The notes beneath the pieces are model-generated. The model saw only the letters and a list, made by a program, of their open reading frames with translations. It was not told where the DNA came from and searched no databases. Made by a program: the position numbers and the translations under genes. 64,000 nt of DNA from Thermodesulfobacterium thermophilum DSM 1276 (lineage in GTDB: Bacteria; Desulfobacterota; Thermodesulfobacteria; Thermodesulfobacteriales; Thermodesulfobacteriaceae), in assembly GCF_000421605.1 (NCBI RefSeq), contig NZ_ATXI01000004.1, positions 1-64,000 of the forward strand, given 5' to 3'. Positions 43,025 through 50,916 of this stretch are shown piece after piece (the stretch's first letter is position 1; every line of letters begins with the position of its first letter).

Positions 43025-44041
43025 ATGAAAATCGCCATTTGTCTAAGCGGAGGAATTGATAGCGCTATTTCTGCCTATCTTTTAAAAAAACAAGGGGCCT
43101 CTTTAGTCGGAATCACCTTTAAGCTTTTTAAAAAACAAAAAGAAGTAGAAAAAGCTAAATTTATAGCCCAAACCCTTGACATACCCCATCACACCATAGA
43201 CCTTACCCAGGAATTTCAAGAACAAATCATCTCTTATTTTATAAACACTTATGCCCAAGGCCAAACTCCCAATCCATGTGCTCTATGTAACGCAAAAATA
43301 AAATTTGGGAAAGTCCTTGACTGGACGTTAAAAAATTTAGAGACCGAAAAGTTAGCTACCGGACATTACGTGGATTTAGGGGAATACCAAGGAGAGCTCC
43401 TGTTAAAGAAAGCAAAAGATTCTAAAAAGGATCAATCTTACTTTTTATCTTTGATCAACAAGGATGCTTTATCTTTTCTAACATTTCCTCTAAGTGGTTA
43501 CTTAAAAGAAGAAGTTAAAATGATGGCTAAAGAAGTTTTTGGGATAGAAACCTCGCAAGAATCTCAGGACGTATGTTTTTTAAAAGGAAGTTCAGTTAAA
43601 GAGTTTTTATCTATGTTTTTAAAACCTAAAAAGGGGCCTGTGGTTTATAAAGATAAAGTAGTTGGGACCCATGAAGGGATATTTTTCTATACCGTAGGGC
43701 AGAGAAAGGGCTTAAGGCTTCCGTTAGGCAAACCTCTTTATATAACCTGTTTAGACCCGCAAACTAATACCATCTTTTTAGGAGAAAAAAAAGACCTTGC
43801 AGCTAAAGGTCTTGTACTTGAGAGTCTAAATCTACACCTTCCGATCGAGAAATGGACCTCTCCTGAAGCTCAGATAAGATACCGTAGCCCTATGGCTAAG
43901 GTTAAAGAGGTAATAACTGAAGAGGGGAAAACAAAGGTTCTTTTTGAAGAGGTTGTTTTTGGTGTAACCCCTGGTCAGGTTTGTGCCTTCTATGAAAAGG
44001 GTTTTTTGTTAGGAGGGGGAATCATCATAGACAAGATATAA
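43025..44041 (+). CDS. mnmA: tRNA 2-thiouridine(34) synthase MnmA
   Basis: A 338-residue enzyme that thiolates U34 of tRNAs for Lys, Glu and Gln. The PP-loop is CLSGGIDSAISAYLL; the catalytic cysteines are in NPCALCNAKIKFG and SQESQDVCFL. The C-terminal beta-barrel (YTVGQRKGLRLPLGKPLYI) is typical. ATG 43025 has no Shine-Dalgarno sequence, so it may be another short-leader gene. Here it is divergent from ycaO. MnmG, which modifies the same nucleotide, is at 48.8 kb. Confidence 0.95.
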   Translation: MKIAICLSGGIDSAISAYLLKKQGASLVGITFKLFKKQKEVEKAKFIAQTLDIPHHTIDLTQEFQEQIISYFINTYAQGQTPNPCALCNAKIKFGKVLDWTLKNLETEKLATGHYVDLGEYQGELLLKKAKDSKKDQSYFLSLINKDALSFLTFPLSGYLKEEVKMMAKEVFGIETSQESQDVCFLKGSSVKEFLSMFLKPKKGPVVYKDKVVGTHEGIFFYTVGQRKGLRLPLGKPLYITCLDPQTNTIFLGEKKDLAAKGLVLESLNLHLPIEKWTSPEAQIRYRSPMAKVKEVITEEGKTKVLFEEVVFGVTPGQVCAFYEKGFLLGGGIIIDKI

Positions 44042-44063
44042 TCTCAGGTTATAATCAACCTCT

Positions 44064-45560
44064 ATGGAGTTTAAGCTCACCCAAGAACAACAGGAAGTTT
44101 TAGCTACCCTTCAAGATGCAATCGTAATAGCAGGTCCTGGAACAGGGAAAACCTATACGCTTGTGGCTAAGCTAAAACAACTTATCGAAAAAAACGAGGT
44201 TTCACCAAAAAAAATTTTAGTTCTCACTTATTCTGTTAAAACCTCAAAGGAATTAAGGCAAAGATTGATTCAGGCAGGTTTAAAAGAAATAAAGGTTGAT
44301 ACCTTCCATGGTTATGCCTATGATTTATGGTGTGAACATCACCAAAAACCTCCTAAACTGCTTACAGAAAAAGAAAAAAAGGAAATTTTAAAAAAACTCT
44401 TTGGTAGAACCCCAAAACCTTTAACTCAGTCAACAAACAAACTAACTTTTTTTGAATACCTCAAAAAGAACCAGCTTTTAGACTTTGAACTTTTACTTTA
44501 TGAGGCCTCATCCATTCATAACCTAAACTTTTCAGGTTATCATGTAGTTATAGACGAATTTCAAGACCTTTCAGAAGATATTTTAGAATTTTTAACCCTT
44601 TTTAAAAATGCAACCTTTACTTTGTTTGGTGATCCTAATCAATCTATTTATGGTTTCCGAGGAGTAAACCTAAAAAAAATTAAAAACTTTTGGCATACCT
44701 TTAGACCTAACCTTAAGGTACTAACTCTTTCTCAGAGTTTTAGATGTCCAGAAAAAATACTTAAAATAGCTGAACGGTTTAAATGTTCACCCTGGGAACA
44801 AGCATCCTACAACAGTCTAAAAACCGGAGGGAAGGTTCAGGGGCTTTTTTTTGAAAATTCTTTTCACGAAAGAGAAATTTTAACTGATTTGGTAAAAGAC
44901 CTCTTAGGAGGATTACAGTTAGAACACCAAAAACAGGGAGGGATTCCTCCTAAGGAAATCTTTGTTCTTGCAAGATTAAAAGAGGTCTTTCAACCCTTAA
45001 AAGAAGCCTTCCTCAAGGCTGGGATACCGGTTAACCTGGTAGAAGAAGAGGCTAAAGCTGCTTATGAGACTCTACAAAAGTTTATATCTGAAGCTCAATC
45101 TTCGGTTTTTTCTATAACAGATCTGATAAAAAAAGCACCTTCCAAGATCAAAACCTATCTGGAAAATCTTTGGGAACTTTCAACCCAACATAAAGAAAGA
45201 TTTTTAGGCTATCTTATCAGCACTCAACCTTCTGACCTTATAGACACAGACCGAGAGGGGGTTAACTTTCTCTCTATACATGCCTCAAAAGGGCTTGAAG
45301 CTGAAGTAGTTATCTTAGTGGGCGCAGAGCAAGGACTTATTCCCCTTACAATTTTTAAGGACACAGACGAAGATGAAGAAAAAAGACTGGTTTACGTTGC
45401 CCTAACTAGAGCTAAAAGAGAATTTTATTTTTCTGGAGTAAAGGAAAGAAAAGTCTATAATTTTTGTCTAACCCAAGGGTTATCTCCCTTGTTTAAAGGA
45501 ATCCCTCTTCAAACCTTTAAGCCAAAACCACCTAAACCTAAGCAATCAAGCCTTTTTTAA
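44064..45560 (+). CDS. Compact UvrD/Rep-like SF1A helicase
   Basis: A 498-residue superfamily 1A helicase, well below the 650-720 residues of UvrD, PcrA or Rep, so the 2B domain must be small. Motifs: AIVIAGPGTGKTYTL (Walker A at 23-30), VIDEFQDLSED (II), LFGDPNQSIYGFRG (III), FLSIHASKGLEAEVVILVG (V), RLVYVALTRAKREF (VI). The last residues, KPKQSSLF, resemble the beta-clamp binding motif QLSLF, so it may be recruited to DnaN. It is 22 bases downstream of mnmA and converges with rpoD, overlapping by 4 bases. Confidence 0.88.
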   Translation: MEFKLTQEQQEVLATLQDAIVIAGPGTGKTYTLVAKLKQLIEKNEVSPKKILVLTYSVKTSKELRQRLIQAGLKEIKVDTFHGYAYDLWCEHHQKPPKLLTEKEKKEILKKLFGRTPKPLTQSTNKLTFFEYLKKNQLLDFELLLYEASSIHNLNFSGYHVVIDEFQDLSEDILEFLTLFKNATFTLFGDPNQSIYGFRGVNLKKIKNFWHTFRPNLKVLTLSQSFRCPEKILKIAERFKCSPWEQASYNSLKTGGKVQGLFFENSFHEREILTDLVKDLLGGLQLEHQKQGGIPPKEIFVLARLKEVFQPLKEAFLKAGIPVNLVEEEAKAAYETLQKFISEAQSSVFSITDLIKKAPSKIKTYLENLWELSTQHKERFLGYLISTQPSDLIDTDREGVNFLSIHASKGLEAEVVILVGAEQGLIPLTIFKDTDEDEEKRLVYVALTRAKREFYFSGVKERKVYNFCLTQGLSPLFKGIPLQTFKPKPPKPKQSSLF

Positions 45561-46900
45561 TCTCTGATGTCAAACTTTTCCTTTTGAGCAAGTTGTCGCA
45601 TCTTGTAAAGCGCCTTTTTTTCTATCTGCCTAATCCTTTCTCTTGAAACCTTAAACATATACCCTATTTCTTCTAACGTATATCCCTCATATTCTCCAAG
45701 ACCAAACCTCATGCGAATGATTTTTTCTTCTCTGGGAGAGAGGGTGGCTAAAAACCTTTTTATCTTGTCTGAAATATCCTTTTTTCTGGCTGTATCATAA
45801 GGAGAAGGGCTTTTTTTGTTTTCTATAAAGTTCCCTAAGGTGCTGTCTTCATCTCCGATCGGAGTTTCTAAAGAGACAGGTTCTTTTGAAGTTTCAAAGA
45901 TTACCAAGATTTTTTCATAAGGAACCCCAGTTCTTTGAGAAAGCTCTTCAGGAGTAGGCTCCCTTCCTAACTCTTTAGAAAGCTCATAAAAAACCTTAAA
46001 AACATAGTTTCTAAGCTCTAAAAAATGTACAGGAAGCCTTATGGTTCTTGTCTTATCAAGGATAGCTCTGGTGATAGACTGCCTTATCCACCAAGAAGCA
46101 TAGGTGCTAAACTTATTACCTTTTCTATAGTCAAAACGATAGACTGCCCTCATCAAACCAAGGTTTCCTTCTTGAATAAGGTCAGCCAAAGACAACCCCT
46201 GTCTTACATACTTTTTAGCAATAGATACTACCAACCTAAGGTTAGCCTTTACCATTTCATCTTTAGCCTTTTCTATACGAGAGATATTCTTTTTTATATC
46301 AACACAAAAATCTTTTATACCTTTAGGCTCTATCTTTTGTTTCTTATTTTTTATATATCTTTCTTCTAATTCCTTAACCATCCTTTCAAGATAATTAACG
46401 TAAGTTTTTTTAGGTTTAAGATTAGGGTCTCTTCGCTCCCATTCCTGAACTACCGCTTTTACCTCTAAAATCTCTTTACAGTCTATCTGAGTTTCTCTTA
46501 TAATCTTTAATATATTATCAAACCCCTCTCTTATCTCTCTTGACAACTCCTCCTCTCTTTCTGGGGTTAAAAGGTCATACTTACCCATCTCTTTAAGATA
46601 AAGAGATAATAGCTCCTCTGAACCTGGCTCTGAGATAGTCTCTTCTTCAGTCAATTCTCCTTCGGTAAAAGTGGAAAGCTCCTTAATCTTATCATGGACC
46701 TTCTTCTCTATATATTCCTCTCTTTCATAAGGATCCATGTCTTTTAACTCTATCCCATAACTCTCAAGAAGGTCAAAAATCTCTTCCATCTTGTCAGGGT
46801 CGCTATACTCTTCAGGTAAGATCTTGTTTAAAATTTCATAAGTAAGCTGACCGGTTTTCCCTAACTCTAAAATCTTTTCGTTAAGGTCCTTTTGTGCCAT
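45557..46900 (-). CDS. rpoD: Primary RNA polymerase sigma factor (RpoD/sigma-70)
   Basis: A 447-residue group 1 sigma factor. Region 1.1 is present at the N-terminus (YEILNKILPEEYSDPDKMEE); region 1.2 reads LYLKEMGKYDLLTPEREEEL; regions 2.1-2.4 contain ANLRLVVSIAKKYVRQGLSL, IQEGNLGLMRAVYRFDYRKG and YASWWIRQSITRAI; region 4.2 is TLEEIGYMFKVSRERIRQIE. The long non-conserved insert of E. coli sigma-70 is replaced by a short one. ATG 46900 has GAGGT just upstream. Its promoters in this window fit TTGNNN-16/17-TATAAT. Confidence 0.95.
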   Translation of the reverse strand: MAQKDLNEKILELGKTGQLTYEILNKILPEEYSDPDKMEEIFDLLESYGIELKDMDPYEREEYIEKKVHDKIKELSTFTEGELTEEETISEPGSEELLSLYLKEMGKYDLLTPEREEELSREIREGFDNILKIIRETQIDCKEILEVKAVVQEWERRDPNLKPKKTYVNYLERMVKELEERYIKNKKQKIEPKGIKDFCVDIKKNISRIEKAKDEMVKANLRLVVSIAKKYVRQGLSLADLIQEGNLGLMRAVYRFDYRKGNKFSTYASWWIRQSITRAILDKTRTIRLPVHFLELRNYVFKVFYELSKELGREPTPEELSQRTGVPYEKILVIFETSKEPVSLETPIGDEDSTLGNFIENKKSPSPYDTARKKDISDKIKRFLATLSPREEKIIRMRFGLGEYEGYTLEEIGYMFKVSRERIRQIEKKALYKMRQLAQKEKFDIRD

Positions 46901-46985
46901 TTACCTCAACCACCCCTTTTCTTTTTAAATTATTTTGTTAAATTTAAGTTTAAATAAAATAATTATTAAACTTTCATCTTCAACC

Positions 46986-47741
46986 ATGCACGATCCACTT
47001 TTGTTAAAAACTTTAATCTATATGCTCAGCTATCACCCCGATGAGTTCAGTCTTATTCCTGATAATAATGAATTTTTCAAAATAAAGGAAATTTTTCAAG
47101 CTCTAAATTTTACTAAAAAATTTAAAAAACTAAACTTAAACATATTAAAGCAGCTATTTTCTTACTATTATAGAGATTTTTTTGAATTTTTAGAAACATC
47201 AAACTTAGTAAAGCCTAAAGAGAAAAAATTCACTCCCCCCTTTAAGGTAAGTTTAACCCAAATTTATAATTTTAAAAAACTTTGGACATTTGTCAAGCCG
47301 AGGTTGTGGTATCAATTGTGTTTAGATGAAAAATGGAGTCCTAAAGAAGGACGTTTCCCTGTATTTACTGAAAAAGAATTGGCAGAAAATTGGGCTAAAG
47401 CTAAAGGTGCACTGTTAATAGAAGTTTTACCCTATAAATTCTACGAAGATCTTGAGATTTACCAGTTTGGAGAAAGGGTTTTGTTACTCTCCTATCTTCA
47501 TTATGCCTTCTTAAAAGGGCCTCCTATCGATCAAAAGTTCATACGTAAATACTTACCTCAAGAAAAACCTACTGAAAGGCCTGCTCCTATCACCCCTTTT
47601 AATCAACCTGGTTTTACAGAAGACGTTTACCAACCTGACCAAGACTTGCCTTTTAGAAAGCTTACTCACGGAAAGAAGAAAGAAAAACCCTGGAAAAAAT
47701 ATCAGAAAAAAAAGGCAAGGTTAAGAGAAGAATTAGAATAG
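46986..47741 (+). CDS. Unknown protein with KptA-like winged-helix N-terminus
   Basis: A 251-residue protein. Residues after the start (MHDPLLLKTLIYMLSYHPDE then FKIKEIFQAL) resemble the N-terminal winged-helix domain of RNA 2'-phosphotransferase KptA, but the RH pair of KptA's LRHxP motif is SY here, and no ADP-ribosyltransferase half is evident. The C-terminal 60 residues are Pro- and Lys-rich (KKEKPWKKYQKKKARLREEL), suggesting RNA contact. The frame extends to TTG 46935, but ATG 46986 is preferred because the family-like part starts here; no ribosome site is visible. It lies between rpoD (divergent) and a poly(A) polymerase-like gene (convergent), which fits an RNA-related role but does not prove it. 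Confidence 0.65.
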   Translation: MHDPLLLKTLIYMLSYHPDEFSLIPDNNEFFKIKEIFQALNFTKKFKKLNLNILKQLFSYYYRDFFEFLETSNLVKPKEKKFTPPFKVSLTQIYNFKKLWTFVKPRLWYQLCLDEKWSPKEGRFPVFTEKELAENWAKAKGALLIEVLPYKFYEDLEIYQFGERVLLLSYLHYAFLKGPPIDQKFIRKYLPQEKPTERPAPITPFNQPGFTEDVYQPDQDLPFRKLTHGKKKEKPWKKYQKKKARLREELE

Positions 47742-47743
47742 GG

Positions 47744-48823
47744 TTAATCCAAAATATCTTGTAAAATACTTACTAATTTTAGAATTTGATGAAAATAAGT
47801 TTTTTTTCGTATTTTTTTAGGAAAAGGTTGGTTTTTTTGAGCAAAATAAATTCCTTTATAGACATCTCTTAATAAATCCATAGACCGTTCAAACAACCCT
47901 CGATTAAACCTAAACGTAAAAAACAAAGAGAAAAACAAACGCAATAACTCTTTTCTTTCAAAAACAGGCACCGGTTGAAAAGGTAAAGGAACATAGGTTT
48001 TACCTATCAACGGTAAAAAAACATAGGCAAAAAGGCAAATCCGTTCTTCCACAGCTAAGCTCTGGTCTTGAGAAAGTTTGGTCAAAACCAGCCTAAGAAA
48101 TTTTTCATCTAAGGATTTTTCTTCGACCATTTTCAGATAAAAAGGATATATCTGATAAAGTAACCCAGACTTTTGTAGAAGTCTAAACCAGTCCAGCACC
48201 CAAAAACCCATAAGGTCTTTTAAAATTTCATCCCTCAACCTTTCCCAAACAACTTTTTTAATAAGATGAGAGTTTCTAATAATTGCTTCCCAAGCCATTG
48301 ATTCTATGTTAAATTTTAATCTTGATGTATGTCTTATAGCTCTCAACATACGAACAGGATCGTTTAAAAACCTTTGATCAGGGTTTCCTATAACCCTTAT
48401 TATACCTTTTTTTAGGTCTTCTAATCCTCCGACATAATCTATGATCTCTTTTGAAAAAACGTCATAAAAAAGGGCATTTATGGTTAAGTCTCTTCTTAAA
48501 GCATCCTCTTCTGGGGTTCCGTAGTTTTCCTTTACTTTACCGTCGTATTCCTCTTTACCTCTAAAGGTACTAACTTCTACATACTGATCTTTGGTTATAT
48601 AGACATGAACTATTGGAAACCTTCTTCCTATGATAAAAGCCCTCTTAGGAAAAAGAGAGACCACCTCTCGAGGAGTGGCGGTAGTTCCGATATCATAATC
48701 CTTAGGGTCTAATCCCAAAAGTAGATCCCTTACACACCCCCCTACCAGATAGGTGGTGTATCCCTTTTGTTTTAAACGCTTGATGATCTTTAAGATTGGT
48801 CTTGGGATAGAAAGGTCTAACAC
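47744..48823 (-). CDS. Class II tRNA nucleotidyltransferase / poly(A) polymerase family protein
   Basis: A 359-residue enzyme. The catalytic region has [20 protein letters not shown] with two Mg-binding aspartates, then [38 protein letters not shown] and [11 protein letters not shown]. The text around GRRFPIVHV and [10 protein letters not shown] is closer to PcnB-type poly(A) polymerase than to classical CCA enzymes, but the two cannot be separated safely by eye. Because tRNA-Gly at 6.2 kb lacks an encoded CCA, a CCA-adding activity must exist in this organism and could be this protein. It overlaps mnmG by 7 bases. Confidence 0.85.
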   Translation of the reverse strand: MLDLSIPRPILKIIKRLKQKGYTTYLVGGCVRDLLLGLDPKDYDIGTTATPREVVSLFPKRAFIIGRRFPIVHVYITKDQYVEVSTFRGKEEYDGKVKENYGTPEEDALRRDLTINALFYDVFSKEIIDYVGGLEDLKKGIIRVIGNPDQRFLNDPVRMLRAIRHTSRLKFNIESMAWEAIIRNSHLIKKVVWERLRDEILKDLMGFWVLDWFRLLQKSGLLYQIYPFYLKMVEEKSLDEKFLRLVLTKLSQDQSLAVEERICLFAYVFLPLIGKTYVPLPFQPVPVFERKELLRLFFSLFFTFRFNRGLFERSMDLLRDVYKGIYFAQKNQPFPKKIRKKTYFHQILKLVSILQDILD

Positions 48824-50685
48824 TTTTTCTTTAGATATACCTGGATCGCTGAAATAGCTGCAGGGGTAGCTCCTGGGATCCTTAGGGCCTGACCTAAAGA
48901 AGTAGGTCTTATCTTACTAAATTTTTCACGAACCTCGTTGGTAAGCCCAGGAATTTCGTAATAATTTAGGTCTTCTGGCAGTTTTATGTTTTCAAGTCGT
49001 TTAAATCTTTCTACCTCTTTGAGTTGTCTTTCTATATATCCACTATATTTTATCTCTGTTTCCACCTCTAAGAGAACTTCTTGGTCAAACCTTTTTAATT
49101 CTGGGAGGAACTCTACAAGGTCCTCTATATCTATTTCTGGTCTTCTTAAAAGGTCGTAAGCCTTGGTAGTTTGTTTGATAGGAGCTATACCTTTACTTTG
49201 AAGGTAACCGTTTATTAAATCAGGGGAAACCCTAATTTCTCGAAGAAGGGTCTCTAAGGTTTCTAATTTTTGCTTCTTATCAAGGTATCTCAACCACCTT
49301 TCCTCATCGATTAAAGCTAACCTTTTTGCCTTTTCCGTAAGTCTTAGGTCCGCGTTGTCTTCTCTTAGCAACAACCTGTATTCTGCCCTTGAGGTAAAAA
49401 TTCGGTAAGGTTCATCTACCCCTTTGGTGACCAGGTCATCGATCAAGACTCCGATATAAGCCTCTGAACGGTCCAGAATAAAAGGTTCTTCTTCCTTTAC
49501 GTAAAGGGCTGCGTTTATACCTGCTATAAGACCTTGGGCTGCAGCCTCTTCATAACCTGTGGTTCCGTTGATTTGTCCGGCTAAAAACAACCCTGAGATG
49601 AGTTTGGTTTCTAAAGAGGGTTTAAGTTGAGTTGGGAACACAAAATCGTGTTCTATCCCATAGCCTGGCCTTAATATCTCAGCCTTTTCCAAACCAGGAA
49701 TACTTCTTACCATCTTCCATTGAACGTCTATAGGAAGGCTGGTGCTTATCCCGTTAGGATAAACCTCAACGGTATCAAGACCCTCAGGTTCGATAAAAAC
49801 TTGATGTCTCTCTTTGTCTGGGAAACGGAAGACTTTATCTTCTATCGAAGGACAATACCTAACCCCTCTCCCTTTAATTTTTCCTGTAAAAAGGGGAGAC
49901 CTGTCTAAAGCACCTTGGATAATCTTATGGGTCTCTTCTGTGGTATAGGTTATAAAACATGGGACCTGAGGAAGGGGAGGACGTTTTCCTAAGTTTTTAA
50001 AAGAAAAAAGAGGTGGGGGGAAATCTCCCCATTGGATTTCCATTTTAGTATAATCTATCGTACGGGCATCAAGCCTGGGACAAGTTCCGGTTTTAAACCT
50101 ACCAAGCTCAAAACCCAGTTCTTTCAGATGTTCTGCCAGTTTGTTGGAAGGAGGGTCTCCAAGCCTTCCTGCCGGAAAGCTTTCAAGCCCGATGTGTATA
50201 AGTCCATGAAAAAAAGTTCCTGGGGCTATTACCACAGCTTTGGCCCCAAACTCTTCTCCCGCTTTAGTCCTAACTCCTATTACCCTTTTATCTTTTACCA
50301 AAATTTGAGTAACCAATCCCTGTTTGATAAAAAGGTTAGGTACCCTTTCTAACCTTTTTTTCATCCTCTCTTGATATCTAAAGCGATCTGCCTGGGCTCT
50401 GGTAGCCCTTACCGCGGGTCCTTTCTTGGTGTTAAGTTTTCTAAACTGAATACCTGTTTCGTCTATAGCTAAAGCCATCTCCCCACCAAGGGCATCTATC
50501 TCCTTTACCAAATGGCCTTTACCTATTCCACCTATGGAAGGATTACAACTCATAGCCCCTATTCTTTCAAGATTGATGGTAATTAGAAGGGTTTTACATC
50601 CCATCCTTGCAGAGGCTAAACAAGCCTCAATTCCTGCATGGCCTGCTCCTATGACTATCACATCAAAGGTATCAAGAAAAATCAT
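48817..50685 (-). CDS. mnmG: tRNA uridine 5-carboxymethylaminomethyl modification enzyme MnmG (GidA)
   Basis: A 622-residue FAD-binding protein that, with MnmE, installs cmnm5 at U34 of tRNAs. FAD motif [20 protein letters not shown]; conserved [53 protein letters not shown] and [20 protein letters not shown]. The C-terminal domain ends with [23 protein letters not shown] 50685 follows AAGGAAGG. Together with MnmA (43 kb) it completes the wobble-uridine pathway. Confidence 0.96.
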   Translation of the reverse strand: MIFLDTFDVIVIGAGHAGIEACLASARMGCKTLLITINLERIGAMSCNPSIGGIGKGHLVKEIDALGGEMALAIDETGIQFRKLNTKKGPAVRATRAQADRFRYQERMKKRLERVPNLFIKQGLVTQILVKDKRVIGVRTKAGEEFGAKAVVIAPGTFFHGLIHIGLESFPAGRLGDPPSNKLAEHLKELGFELGRFKTGTCPRLDARTIDYTKMEIQWGDFPPPLFSFKNLGKRPPLPQVPCFITYTTEETHKIIQGALDRSPLFTGKIKGRGVRYCPSIEDKVFRFPDKERHQVFIEPEGLDTVEVYPNGISTSLPIDVQWKMVRSIPGLEKAEILRPGYGIEHDFVFPTQLKPSLETKLISGLFLAGQINGTTGYEEAAAQGLIAGINAALYVKEEEPFILDRSEAYIGVLIDDLVTKGVDEPYRIFTSRAEYRLLLREDNADLRLTEKAKRLALIDEERWLRYLDKKQKLETLETLLREIRVSPDLINGYLQSKGIAPIKQTTKAYDLLRRPEIDIEDLVEFLPELKRFDQEVLLEVETEIKYSGYIERQLKEVERFKRLENIKLPEDLNYYEIPGLTNEVREKFSKIRPTSLGQALRIPGATPAAISAIQVYLKKKC

Positions 50686-50718
50686 CCTAACCTTCCTTAA
50701 TATTCTGATTTAATCAAA

Positions 50719-50746
50719 ATTAAAACTCTCAGGTTTTAATATTATA
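50719..50746 (-). promoter_or_regulatory. mnmG -10 box with inverted repeat at the transcript start
   Basis: The minus strand has a perfect TATAAT (50741-50746) preceded by an extended-type TGTGG. Directly downstream a perfect 8-base inverted repeat ATTAAAAC/GTTTTAAT (50719-50740, 6-base loop) covers the predicted start and could be an operator or a 5' hairpin. The ribosome site and ATG 50685 follow. Confidence 0.45.
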
Positions 50747-50868
50747 CCACATTAACCCTTCCCTTAAATCCCTTATCCCTAAGAATACCATCTTTTTCTA
50801 CCAACCTACTTTTTAATAAACCTAATTAGATATTTAATAGCTAAAACGATAGTGGTTTTTTTAAGTTA

Positions 50869-50877
50869 TGTTAAAAT
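50869..50877 (+). promoter_or_regulatory. Extended -10 promoter of ileS
   Basis: TG-T-TAAAAT at 50869-50877 is an extended -10 element 40 bases before ATG 50917. AAAAAGGAGG precedes the ATG. The rest of the 231-base spacer (50686-50916) is AT-rich and shows no T-box or other leader structure. Confidence 0.5.
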
Positions 50878-50916
50878 TAGAAGTCACATAGCTTACTTAA
50901 AAAGGAGGCTTTCATT

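Noticed and set aside
50686-50916. T-box leader ahead of ileS.
   Set aside because: No T-box sequence, specifier hairpin or terminator/antiterminator pair is visible; the spacer holds simple promoters.
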